Below, one piece after another: positions 25,880 through 38,105 of a stretch of 64,000 bases of DNA. Below the pieces are notes generated by a model. That model was not told the origin of the DNA and did no database searches. It saw nothing but the letters and a program-made list of their open reading frames with translations. The stretch covers positions 138,435,108 to 138,499,107 of the forward strand of contig CM043955.1 in the NCBI GenBank assembly GCA_014529385.2, written 5' to 3'. A program made the position numbers and the translations under genes. How positions within the stretch are numbered: position 1 is the first letter of the stretch; every line of letters starts with the position of its first letter. The DNA is from Adiantum capillus-veneris. Taxonomy: Eukaryota; Streptophyta; Polypodiopsida; Polypodiales; Pteridaceae.

Positions 25880-28800
25880 GATGAGGTGAATGAGAGTTGG
25901 CACACGAGTAAAGGGAAGTGCCATGCCCTGAGGACATGATCAATCCTCAAATGGGAGTAAGCCCAAAGCTTTGCGAAAAGCTTCAAGCTTCTCATGAGAC
26001 AAAGATATGCAAGGTTGTCCTGTGTTGGCACATAAGCCAAGTTGATCTCTCCTGCTGAGAGCCTCTCCCTGAAATAGTGGTAATGCACCTCAATGTGCTT
26101 TGTGCAAGCATGAAAAACTGGGTTCCTCGCAACTGCGAATATGCTCTGACTGTCAGTGTAGATAGTGTTGGCAGTGTCCTGTCCAACACCCAAATCATCC
26201 ATAAGGCGTCTGAGCCATACACACTCAACCATAGCTGTGAAGACTGCCCTATACTCAGCCTCACAACTCGAAGTGGCCACAATAGGTTGCTTCTTGCTCA
26301 ACCATGATATACATGAACTACCAAGCATGAAACAAACACCACTTGTGGACACTCCCGTTTCAAAACAACCAGCCCAATCTGAGTTCGAAAAAGCATGTAA
26401 GTCTGGCGGCAATGATCCCCCCTTGGAATAAAACAAGCCAAGATGTAAAGTGCCACTAAGGTAGCGGAAAATCCTCTTGAGAGCCTACCAATGCTTAGAC
26501 CCTGGGCTATGCATAAATCTGATGACTTGTGAGATTGCAAACTGAATATTTGGCCTCGTGTTGCATACATAAATGAGGCAGCCAACATCAGTTTGGTAAA
26601 GAGCGACATTAGCAGGATCGCCAGCATCATGTAGACTCAACTTCAAACCTGTTTCCATGGGAGTGGCAATAAGTTTGCAATCCTCAAGTCCAAACTTACA
26701 TAGCAATGTCTCTATGTAACTTTTCTGACACAAGGCAATACCACCATCACACTGCTTAAACTGTATATCCAAGTAATGATGCAACAGCCCCAAATCTTTC
26801 ATCTTGAAAGTAGCATTCAAATCAGCCTTAAATTCAGCAATATGTCTCTCATTTGGTCCAGTGATCAACAAATCATCGACATAAAGAACCACAATGAGAA
26901 GTACATCACCCTCACGCTTTACATACAATGTGATTTCTGTTGGACTGTTACAAAAGCCTCGTTTAACCAAATGAGTGTCAACTTTCTCATACCAAGCACG
27001 AGGATATTGCTTCAACCCATACAAAGCCTTCTTACATCTGCACACTTTGTCCTCTTGTCCTTTTATGACAAAACCGCGAGGCTGTGTTACATAAACTTCC
27101 TCAAATATGTCACCATTCAAGAAAGCAATAACAATGTCTGATTGATGTACATCCCAACCAAAATGAGCTGCCAATGCACATACAAAATGCACAATAGTCA
27201 TATGACAAGTGGGAGCAAAAATCTCTTCATAATCTATGCCTTTTTGCTGTGCATAACCCTTTGCAACAAGTCGAGCCTTATGGCGATTGATCTCACCATC
27301 CGGCTTGCGTTTCAACTTGTAAATCCACTTTGTACCAATGGCCTTTTTGCCAGGAGTCAAATCACATAAAGTCCACGTGTCATTTTCTATAAGTGCATCA
27401 TATTCTGATTGCATGGTAGCTGTCCAATTTTTTGAATTTTGTGCTTCATCAAAAGATAGAGGCTCCTCAACATCATGTAAGCTAGACACAGCCAAAGCAT
27501 AACAATCTGATGCATGGCGAGAGCTTGAACAAGTACGACTAGACAAAGGTGCATCCAATTTACTATCATGCAAAGTGTGCACCATCCATTTTGGCATACC
27601 TCTAGCATGCTCATTTTTAGCCCTTTCCGTCATCAAGTACATCATATAGATCTGCATCAGTAATAGGCTGATCTGTAACATTTTTAGAAACCCCCATAGG
27701 TTGTACATTTGCCTCATTGAAATTACATTCGTATTTCCACCACTGAAAAGAGGCAACAAAGTGTCATAAATGTCCTGTGAGCTTACATTACTATCTCTAG
27801 TACATGACAACAAGGGCTCAACAGAATCTTCCACAAACACTATATCCCGTGAAACCAGAATACGCTTTGTTTGCGGATGAAATAACCTGTAACCTTTGCT
27901 TTCAGCACTATTACCAACAAAAATACATTTAACAGCCTTATCATCCAATTTTTTGCGCTGTGTTTGTGGCACCAAAGCATATGCCAAATAGCCAAAAACA
28001 CGCATGTGCTCAATAGAAGGCTTTCTATCATGCCATGCTTCATATGGAGTAATAGACTGCAAAGCTTTCGTAGGATACCTGTTAAGTACATAAGTGGCAC
28101 ACATGATGGCCTCAAACCAAAAAGAATGCGGCAAAGGTTGAGTTTTGACCATACATCGTGCCATTTCCGTCAGTGACCTATTTTTCCTCTCAGCAACACC
28201 ATTTTGTTGAGGTGTATAAGGCACTGTACATTGGTGTTTTATCCCACTTCTAGCCAGAAATGCATTAAATTCATAAGACATATACTCCCCCCCTCGATCG
28301 GAACGGAGGGTGCCCATAGTACATTTTGAGACATTTTCAGCCATATCCAGAAATTGTTTGAAGCACATAACAAATTCGGACTTCACTTTAAGCAAAAATA
28401 CCCATGCATGCCTGGAGTAATCATCAATGAAAGTCATGAAGTAAAGGTAATTGCCCAAGGATGGAGTTTGCATGGGCCCACAAACATCACTATGCACAAG
28501 CTACAACCTGCATGTGGCCCGAACTGAACCATCCTTTGGAAACTTAGAACGCTGCATCTTACCCAAAATACATCCTTCACAAACATGTTTGACAGGTGCT
28601 TCAAGAGGCGGCAAAGAAGCAACCATATCATATTTCTGCAAACGCAGCAAACAGGCAAAATTCAGATGACCAAAACGTGCATGCCAAAGTTTTGCATCGG
28701 AAATAGCCCTTGAATCTGCAATAGCATTTACAAAATTTTGTCCACACTTGTCATACAAAGTGAGCTTATACAGCTCACGGCACAAAAGGCCAGCTGCAAC

Positions 28801-29019
28801 AATTTCATCATCAAAACTGAGATCATGAATTGTACATCTGTCATCCACAAATTTGACTACAAGTCCAAGTCTAGCAAGTGCAGATACAGACAAGGGATTC
28901 TTCTTGATCCCAGGTACATAAAGTGCATCAACAAGTGTGAAGGAACTGCCATTTAAGCACAATCTTTCCAACTCCCTGAACCGGATAAAAGGCATTGTTG
29001 GCACAAGTGACTGAATTCC
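25880..29019 (-). pseudogene. Copia pol: integrase, reverse transcriptase, RNase H
   Basis: Order on the minus strand: GAG-pre-integrase box LWHARFGHLNF and CEGCILGKM (28501-29004), integrase with HSDVCGPM, SDRGGEYMS and PQQNGVAERKN (D, D, E), RT with KARLVAKGYAQ, GLKQYPRAWYEK and VLYVDDLLITG, and RNase H with SNSDWAG, TSSCEAEYRA and TDSQS. Long open stretch 26485-28497. TAG at 26484 falls where relatives have Gln (HW-Q-A-KR), and a short disruption lies near 28500. The domain order IN-RT-RH is diagnostic of copia. Confidence 0.9.
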
Positions 29020-29956
29020 TGTTGAGCCAGCAGAGGATCACACCCACATTTTTGCTCACACTCATCATTTTGTAACCATTGATTGTAATAAATGTCTTTC
29101 CGACATTAATTTTGATTTGAGCCATTCATTAAGTAACGGGACTCAATTGAGTTTCCAGCTTGTAATCCCGATGTAATTTCACTTGCTGATGTAATTAGTT
29201 AGAGATGTTCTCACCTCCAAGGCTGAGGTATATAAGCCAAAGTTTTTGTAACCTAAGGGATTCAGATTATTAATCAAAGTGAGTTTTTGAGCGCCGTGAC
29301 TGTGTCTGAGAGAGAGTGTGTGAGAGAGAGTCTTATCTACTTGCTACGCGAGCTACGGAGCCACCATTGGAGAAGCAACACCGCCATTGTGTTAGCAACG
29401 GCGAGAGCTACGCATAGATACCAAGAGTGCGCGCTATCGGCTTCTATGTGTGGTAAGTTCCTACGAGCTTCGGTGTGAGTTTTCTTCCAACTCGTGTGTC
29501 GGAATGGAGCGTGCAACATATCTATAGAACCACAACGAGTAGAGCTACACATTGGTACCATCGGGGTCAAGTTTCGATCACCTGTATTTTTCGGCCTGTT
29601 TTCATACGCGTTTACCGCACGGAGTGGTTATAGGTTGATTTTGCAGTTCAAGTCTTTAGGGTGTTGTTCTTACCTAGTGTATAGACTTCCCCTTGAGTTT
29701 GAGATCGATTCAATGATTCTTGATTCTGTTTCGTATAGCATTCGTTCGTAGTAAGGATTTCAGTCACTTGCGTATTTTAGAACTTAGATTTGATTTCCTT
29801 AGTAGTGATTGTCATTAGAAGGTCGAGTAGGTGAATTGACACCCACCTAGTTGTTTCCATGCGCCTGCGGGTCAAGCTCCGTCCTCGTCTGACAAATTCT
29901 GTTGTTGGTTGAGTTCTCGCTATTTAGCTTCCGCTAGCGGCGTAACCGCCTTAACA
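29020..29956 (+). repeat. 5' LTR of the gypsy element
   Basis: 937 bp, TGTTGAGCC ... TTAACA. TATATAA at 29229-29235 is a likely TATA box, followed by a short GA-rich leader near 29310. The terminal TG/CA is TG...CA as usual. Confidence 0.95.
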
Positions 29957-29958
29957 TT

Positions 29959-29976
29959 TGGCGCCGCTGCCGGGGA
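29959..29976 (+). promoter_or_regulatory. Primer binding site, tRNA-Asp type
   Basis: TGGCGCCGCTGCCGGGGA starts two bases after the LTR. It is complementary to the 3' end of plant tRNA-Asp (CCCCGGCAACGGCGCCA) apart from one position. tRNA-Asp primer sites are typical of Athila-type and some Tat elements. Confidence 0.85.
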
Positions 29977-31479
29977 CGAGAGCCCTAAGTAGGTGACCTT
30001 AGACTAATCCTACGAGGTGAGTCGTATAAACTACTTTGTATACTTTAGTTAGAAAAGATCTAGGAGTGGTGGACTCCGAAGATCTCGAGAGATACTAGGA
30101 AGTGGGGTATTCCTGGGTCTTCCGTGTTGACAGTATTTTTAGTTTAGCTTAGATTTGTTTGTTGTTTTGTTGGTGTTGAGTAGTTGTTGATAGAAGAAGA
30201 ATTTGCTAGTCCGTGAGTGACAGTGGATCTCTTTAAAATCACAATTACCAAACCCATTTTATGATTAGGAATAGCTTAGGTAGGACTTCATTTGATCCTG
30301 ATCTGGAGCTAGTAATCATTGGAGTATTTGCTTGATATGGTTGATTGCATGATAGATCACTAAACTGTCGAGTTAGTAGTGAAACTTGCAATAAACAAAA
30401 GTCAGAGAAATTTTCTGTGTATCTGGGAGCTGCTGAGCACTTGAGAAAGCTTTAGGAAGGATTCTGTGCCAAAAAACTGGAAATCTGCAACTTTAGACAT
30501 CATACGCGTATGATGTCTAAATGACCAAACAGAGACCAAAACAGAAATTTTGACTTTACCAGAGTGTTCAAAAGGGGGGTTATACCCTAATTTCAACTTA
30601 AAACAAGAGCATTAACACTCAAAGAAACCCAAAAAGACAAGTCGGAGTCCAAGAAACGCAAAGAATAGAAAACTTTGGATTCATATCTTGTTTTTACATT
30701 CAAACCTGACAAAAACACTTGAAACTCAATTATAAACATTGGAGAAGGCTTAAAACGAAGAATAGTCAAAATCTGGGACAAAAGACATCATACGCGTATA
30801 ATGTCTTTTAGCACATCCATTGCTTATTTTTGATATCTGACATGACAAAATTGTTACAAACACTGTAGAAAGCATAAATATCAAGTCTTGACCCAAATTG
30901 ATGAAAAAGACATCATACGCGTATGATGTCTTTGACCTAATTGTGGACATATTTTGATACTTTGCCAACACACATCCATTGTAATAGCGGTCTAGAGGTT
31001 ATATTTCAAGTTTCATCCCATTTGGATCACAATTGACCCAAAACAAGTCAAAAGCGGAAAATTGCCAAGAAAAGCCTAAATCAGCCATAACTTGCTTAAA
31101 CAGAGTTCAAACTGAATTTTGTGAGTGGACAGAGCATAAGGGGGCTACTGAGAGTGAGCATAACCAAAATAGTCCAAATCTGTGAAAAAAGACATCATAC
31201 GCGTATAATGTCTTTTTCAGCATAACTGCAACAAAATTCTCACTTGATGAAACAGAAGTTGTCCAACTGACAAGATTAAACAATTGACCAAGTATCAATC
31301 AGTTTGGATCAATTCTGACCACAAAAACTTGGGAAAACAAATTGCCGAGACGGAAAAGTTAAAGTCCTTTAGGGGAATTGATGAATTTGAGATCGGGCAG
31401 GAATCTCTAGAATAACCAACCAACACAAGGGGAACAAGCAAGTGTCATATCAACCGAGGGAAGTGTAAACCAAAGTTGG
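29977..31479 (+). other. Gypsy leader with four palindrome copies
   Basis: No gene. It contains the 24-bp palindrome built on ATCATACGCGTATGAT at 30495-30518, 30783-30806, 30908-30931 and 31190-31213 (two copies have one mismatch). The first extends to a 30-bp perfect palindrome. Spacings are 288, 125 and 282 bp, and the sequence between copies is unique or only weakly repeated. Confidence 0.85.
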
Positions 31480-32253
31480 GTGCAACCATTAGAGCCGATC
31501 TTTGAAGGAAGTGTTTCTGATACTTCTTCGGAGAGATCTTACGAGATTTTCACCGAACACTTGGAACACTTGAACCTGAACAACAGAGAAAATATGGCAG
31601 CAGGATCATCAAACCCTTCCGCCACAATGAAGCTATTGTTCATAAAATACCAGTACGACAATGAGCAAGGTGCCAAGATCTACAAAGATGGAATGGACCG
31701 CTATTGTGTAAAGATAGAAGAGAGACCTAGTGAGTTCAAGGACTTAGTGCCTGTGAGCTATAGCGGAGATAGATATCTAGATGACGAGGGTACCATGTAC
31801 TTGGTATTCCTAAACCCTAACATTGTGGACAAGTGGGGATTGATGGGCACCAAAGCCAAAGTAGATGAAGAACTTGAGGAGAAAGCACCAATAATGAACT
31901 TCCCTGATGCGAGATTAAGAAGAGAGAATGAAACTACAAGGATCAACACTGATAACATCTATGTGGGGCTATACAAATATAATAATGGGGAGAAAGATAT
32001 CTATTATAGATGTGAAGAACCCTACACTGGAGAGTTGACAGACCAAAAAAGACTTTATGTCTTTACCTACACAGAGGGATCGGAAGTGAAAATTGCCGCT
32101 TACGACAAGTATGGGAGGCAATACTCAACAATGGGCAAGAAAGAATTAGAAGGATATACATACTTTGGGGGACCACTACATCAGTATTATGTTACTTCTA
32201 GCTCACAAAGACCAGCACCAACAAATGGAGTGCAAAACCCAATGACAACATGA
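31480..32253 (+). pseudogene. Gypsy gag, N-terminal part
   Basis: 257 codons, starting in an acidic Ser/Glu-rich stretch, with no recognised domain. It ends at TGA 32251, in the same frame as the next stretch (32314-33018), so this is one gag frame with a nonsense change. Large N-terminal gag extensions are common in Tat and Athila elements. Confidence 0.6.
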
Positions 32254-32313
32254 GGACAAAGAACTCAGGTTGCTGACTCTTTCAGTCAACCTCAGTACTC
32301 GAAGCCCGGACCA

Positions 32314-33018
32314 ATGGGATCATTACATTCCAGAGAGTCAATGGATAAAAATCGAGGTAGTGCAATTCCAATCCCCACGTATACCACTCCAGGTCCAAGG
32401 TTCAAAGCGGAACCATCACATTTACCTCCTAGTAGTAGATTCACAGCAGGGGAACCGACAAGGGTAACCCATGAAGTCCATGATGCTAGAGAAAGCTTTA
32501 GCCAGGACACAGGAGCAATGAGATTGGTAGCAGACCATAGACGTATGAGACCCTCTCAAGTAGCCAAGTGTATGCCAAAGAAGTATGGTGGTTCAAGAGA
32601 TCCATATGCACATGTATCACTCTTTAAGCAAGTCTTAAGAGCTGAGCAGATAACAGATTTCCATACACGATACGAGGGATTTGGTCTTACTCTAGAAGGT
32701 AGGGCATTGACATGGTTTCAACCACTGAACATAGGGGGATTCCATGACATTGACCATTTGCTAAGAGAGTTTGCTGAGGAATTCTCAAAACGAGGGATTA
32801 AGCACAATACGGTCTCACAAATATATGCTTTTAAACAGAGAGAACACGAAAAAGTGAAGGAAGCTTCACTTCGCTTCAAACAATACATTGAGATATGTCC
32901 AGTACGTGAACGACCACAAGATGACAGACTATCTGTTCTCTTTATTGAGGGATTGAGAAACGACACTCTCAAGAAGGACTTGCACTTGAAAAAGCTTGTA
33001 CAAGTTTCGAGCAAGTAA
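32314..33018 (+). pseudogene. Gypsy gag, capsid part
   Basis: Contains RDPYAHVSLFKQVLRAEQ, LTLEGRALTWFQPL, LLREFAEEFSKR and SLRFKQYIEICP, the retrotransposon gag capsid pattern. Ends at a stop at 33016. Gag homology resumes in another frame at 33030 (EQVTREALYLVDN), indicating a shift of one or two bases near 33010. Confidence 0.8.
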
Positions 33019-33029
33019 CGAGAGAAGCA

Positions 33030-34073
33030 TTGTACTTAGTGGATAACTGTACGGTTTATGGAGAGGTGTCAGCGGATACAGATTTCGCATCCAGTAGCTC
33101 TTCCTCCGTAGCGAGCGAGACTACCACTAAAAAGAATGTTCAAACAACAACCATGCCAAATGTAGAGCAAATGATAGAAGAGGCTCTAAAAAGGATGGCA
33201 CCATACCAAAAACCATTGCCAAAACCACTGAAATGGTGTGCGATTGAACAAAAATGGACAAACCATCCAACAGAGGAGTGTTATTACAACAAAGGGTATG
33301 TAAGGGAGCGTCAGTATGCACCTCCTGCTCAATTAGCACCACCTCAAGTACATCCAGTACCTCGATACCCAACGGGAAATGTACCAGGACCTATGGGGAT
33401 AGAAAGACCGCAACCGGTATTGGGACAACAACCACCTTTACCAGGAGCAATACCAGTGGGCATTAGATATGCACCAACCTTAGAGAATCAGGAAGAACAA
33501 GCCTTAGTGCCTGTTCAAGCCTATTATGAAGAATCTGGTGCACACATGTCTCCAACTATGTATTACCCACCAGAAGAACCCAAACAACCAGAACCATGGG
33601 GCATGATTGGGAATGTTGGAACACCAACAGTTACAAGTGCTTCTGATGAAGAGAGATACAATTTGGATGCAAGAACATTGATGTTCATATCTCATGGAGG
33701 GTTAACAGGACAAAGACCATCCTATCCAGAAAGGACGAATCAAGTGGGACCAAGACCAGCACTAGGACCCTGTTACAAGTGTGGAGGTGACCATCTGATG
33801 AATGTTTGTCCACATACGGAAATCATTAGAATTAACGCTTATTGCACTGAGTGTGGGGTTACTCACTTCATTGAGGATTGTTCAAATAATCCAAACAAAG
33901 TGCAAAAGACGACATTGAATATGCTAGAAACTATTCCTACCAGCAGTGGGTCTGAAAATGAAACTCTGATACCAACGAAAGTTGTTACTAGAGCTCAAGC
34001 TAAGAAAACCACTAGAGAATCTGTGAATGGAAAGTTAGCGACTGAAGTGGTTAGTCAAGGACCGCGGAGTTAG
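33030..34073 (+). pseudogene. Gypsy gag, nucleocapsid part
   Basis: Proline-rich region followed by zinc-finger boxes CYKCGGDHLMNVCPH and CTECGVTHFIEDC (33770-33890). Ends at TAG 34071, with the frame continuing at 34104. The boxes resemble paired CCHC/CCCC knuckles of plant gypsy nucleocapsids. Confidence 0.75.
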
Positions 34074-34103
34074 AGAAACACATGGAAAGCTAGAAAAGCA
34101 CGC

Positions 34104-36560
34104 ATGAAGTTGAGAAAAGAACGTGAAGACGCTATTCTAGCTGAGGAACTAAAGCGAACTAAAGATAGATTAGAAAAACTTGAGAGTCAAAACGGGAAAC
34201 GAGAGATGAGCCCGGAAAGAACGAAACAAAAGAGTATCAAAGAAACAACGAGCTTAAGCTCAGGGGGATCAGTGCTAGTCGACAAAGTACACGAACCATT
34301 GGATGCACTGATGAGAGCTTACGAAGCTAGGTTAAAGAACAACCAAACACAAGAGCAGAGGTGGATGACATACCCAAACGCGGAATTGGAAAAGCAGAGA
34401 CTTGAAATGTGCCAGAGAATGATCGAGACTGCACAAGCCTTATTAGAACCACCAAGAGAAACAATGAATTGTGGAACGGAAAACCCAATTCAGCAAGAGA
34501 CTATCATTTCACGGGTAGCTGAAAAGACTTACAGTGCACAAAAGTCTGAAGATACACACAAGGATGACTGCATAGTATTGAACACAACCGATCAAGAGAT
34601 AGAGAGTTTTCATCTAGTCATACAGAGGTCTTACGGAAGAGATGAGGATTACAATGAATTTTGGAAACAAGTGAGAGAGGCAAACTTTGCAAACGAGCTA
34701 AGTTGCCAAGCTAATCAGACAAATTGGGAAAAGGACATTAGGAATCCTCCCATAGTGGAATTTGAGGCAAGATCTCAAGTGGACTTGGATCTGCAATCTT
34801 ACTGGGGAGATGGGGGCTCTGTTAGAACAATGGAGAGCAAACCTCATTCACTGAATACCTTACCTTCATACTTAAGAGAGTATGAAGCAAAATCCGAGAT
34901 TAGAGCACTTCCCTCACGAAGAATCTCATCAGAAAAAGTCATGGACTCGCAAGGATTGATAGAGATCTTGTCAACACCAGTGACATGCACTATCACTCTA
35001 GCTGAGCTTTTCAGGCTAAGACCACATATGTGGACCACTAAAGGAAAATGCTTGGAAAAATTTAGGATAAAAGACCCAACATCGAGACTGCAAGAGGGTA
35101 TACAAGAGCTGAGCAAACCACAAAAGAACGCTAAGCCTGTACCCTTAAACGAGGTCGGAGAGTATTGCAAAGGTGAAGAGGGAAATACAACCTTACCAGT
35201 TGAATTCCAAGGCGTGAACACGATGGCAATACTAGACAGCGGAGCTGGGATAGCCATTGCTACTAAAGAAATCTGGAAAAAATGGGGGAAACCAGCAATA
35301 AGGAAGACTAGGCTGAAACTCCAATTAGCAGATGGACACATGGAGAAACCTATGGGGTTATTAGAGAAAGTCGTAGTGACTTCTTGCGGCATTGAATACG
35401 AACATACTTTTGCTATTGTCGATTTTGGCAAGGAGAATAACTATGATATCATACTGGGAAGACCATTCATGAGACAATTGAAAATGGTCCAGGATTGGGG
35501 CTACGATCACATATACCTGAGAAATATGGAAACCACTACACGTGTGAACCTGAAAGACCATAGCTACAAAAATGTGAACCGAACACCGGTAGAGGAGTTT
35601 GATTCAGCTACTTTGGCGGGATCCGAATTTCCAGCTTGGTTAGGTAAGCCCAAGGAGTTATGGATGTGTGGAGCCTCGAAATGTGGAAGTCTGAGGCGAG
35701 AAGAATATGTTTTAGAAAGGGCTATCGAAGACGAAACTTATATAGGAGAACCCTTTCCAGAGGACACGCTTGAACCATTAGAATGGACACACATTCTAGC
35801 AACCCTAGATGTTTGTGCAATTCCGGATGGTCCCACAATGAAATTTTGTGACAAGGACGGGTACGACGTGGTTCCGTACTTCATGTTGAGAACTGTACTT
35901 GAAAAAGAAAGTGAAAAGAACGATACACTGGAAAAGGAAGATGAAGAAGAGGTGTTTCACGACATTCCCAATCATCCAGAGTGGGGAAATGAAGCAGACA
36001 ACGATTCAACGGACAATTCAAGTGGAAACGAAGAAACTATAACGGATGTCCGATTTTATGATTTCCCGAACCAAACTAAACAATGCCAGAAACACTATAG
36101 AGCAAAGAGAAAAACAAAGGGGGTTAGAACCAATCCGATGCCTAGAATAAGAGGAAAAAATCAATTCCTAATGCTAGTAAAAGCGGAAGATTGTGTTAAG
36201 GACAAGATTTCTGGAAGAATGAGAGGCAATGATCAAAAGAGCTTACGAAAAGACAAAAGAAGCTCAAGAAATCAAGTTCAAAGGAACGAAATGAAAACTG
36301 AAACAGAAAAATCAGAAAAGAACAAGCGCAACAGAGAATACAAGGAGTCCAAGTTAGAACGTAGAAACAAGTACAGAGAGCTCAAGAAAACTCTGAAAGA
36401 AGTTTGGACGACAGAAATTGAGAGTGGAGAGGACGAAAACGCCAAAATCAAGGAAAACATGGATGTTCCCTCTCACTACAGGAAATTCACAATTGAGGAT
36501 AGGAAGGTGGTATTAACCCAACCTATTCGAGACAGAAGGGAGAACGAATCTTATGACTGA
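34104..36560 (+). pseudogene. Gypsy linker and first aspartic protease
   Basis: 818 codons. The first 350 are charged helices. The retropepsin lies at about 35195-35520: MAILDSGAGIAIATKEIW (active-site DSGA) and NYDIILGRPFMRQL (ILG-x-P box). The C-terminal 300 codons are acidic, then strongly basic. Ends at TGA 36558 in the same frame as RT. One protease domain per pol is normal; here a second follows the integrase. Confidence 0.85.
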
Positions 36561-36578
36561 CCGGAGGATGCAAAAAAA

Positions 36579-38105
36579 GTGGATTTAGCAGCTCCAGGTG
36601 AGACACCTAGACCGGTGTACATAGCCACAGATTTGTCTCCAGGCGAGGAAGAGAGACCTTTGAGTCTTCTCAGAGAGTACAGGGATGTGTTTGCATGGTC
36701 TTATAAGGACTTAAAGGGAGTTGACCCATCGATATGCCAACACACAATCCCACTAAAACAAGATGCAAAGCCTAGCAGACAGAGACCATACACATATAAT
36801 GATACGTTTGCTAAGCGAATCAAAGAAGAGATAGATAAGCTAATGGAAGCTGAATTCATATACGAGATTGAACACACCGATTGGGTATCTCCAATTGTGG
36901 TGGTACCCAAGAAGAATGGAAAACTCTGAGTGTGTGTCAACTTAAAGAAAGTGAATGCTGCAAAAATCAGGGACAATTATCCCCTGTCGATAACTGATCA
37001 TGTTCTAGAGCGTGTATCAGGGAAAACAGCATACTCCTTTCTTGATGGTTTTTCAGGATATAACCAGCTAGCCATAGCACCGGCAGATCAACATAAAACA
37101 ACTTTTGCAACGGAGTGGGGAATTTATGCTTATCGGGTTATGCCTTTTGGTCTAACCAATGCTCCCGCAACCTTCTAGAGGCTGATGACGCATGCTTTCA
37201 AAGAATACTTAAGGTTGTTTCTAGAAATATACATGGATGACTTATGTGTATATTCTCTTCTGAGAGATGAGCATCTAGAACACCTAAGGAAAGTATTTGA
37301 GAAATGTAGGACATATCGCATTTGTCTCAATCCTGAGAAATGTGTGTTTATGGTCCGACAGGGCAGAATTCTGGGACATATTGTCTCACAAAACGGAATA
37401 TCCACGGATTTAGAGAAGATAAAAGTTATAGTGGATATGCCTAGACCAACCAATGCGAAACAAGTACAGAGCTTTATGGGACATTGCGGATATTATAGAC
37501 GATTCATTTACATGTACGCTATAATAGGCCAACCACTTTACAAGCTAATAGTGAACTTTGAATGGACAGAGGAGTGTGAGGAATCATTCAAGAAATTGAA
37601 AGAGGCACTCATTACTGCTCCAGTCTTGAAATGACCAGATTGGGAGAAGATATTCCATGTGCATATAGATGCTTCGGCATATGCAATAGGATGCATTCTG
37701 GATCCGCCATAAGAAGAAAACATGGATTTTCCTATCTGTTACGCCAGTCGACAGCTCAACAATGCAGAGAAGAATTACACCACAACAGAGCGAGAAGGAT
37801 TAGGAATGATATATGCTGTGAAGAAATTTCGGCATTATCTTCTAGCCAACAAGTTTGTGTTTTTTACGGATCACCAAGCCTTGCTCTACCTAGTGAATAA
37901 ACCATGTAATACCGGGAGAATAGTGAGATGGTTCATTATCTTACTGGAATTCGACTTCACGGTAGTAGTAAAGAAAGGAAAAACACATCTTAGAGCTGAT
38001 CATCTTTCACGATTGACGAATGGGGAAGACCCTATAGGAGTAGATGACGACATGCTAGACGCGTTGAACATTTGTTACAATTGGGAGTCTATTGGCCAGG
38101 AATGA
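36579..38105 (+). pseudogene. Gypsy reverse transcriptase and RNase H
   Basis: RT motifs: YEIEHTDWVSPIVVVPKKNG, YSFLDGFSGYNQL, YAYRVMPFGLTNAPATF and EIYMDDLCVYS (YMDD), then the connection GHIVSQNGI and the RNase H stretch HIDASAYAIGC, TEREGLGMIYAVKKFRHYL and TDHQALLYL. In-frame stops at 36927 (TGA), 37176 (TAG), 37632 (TGA) and 37710 (TAA) fall on positions that usually hold Arg, Gln, Arg and probably Gln, all one C-to-T change away. A frame change leads into the integrase near 38080. Confidence 0.9.
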
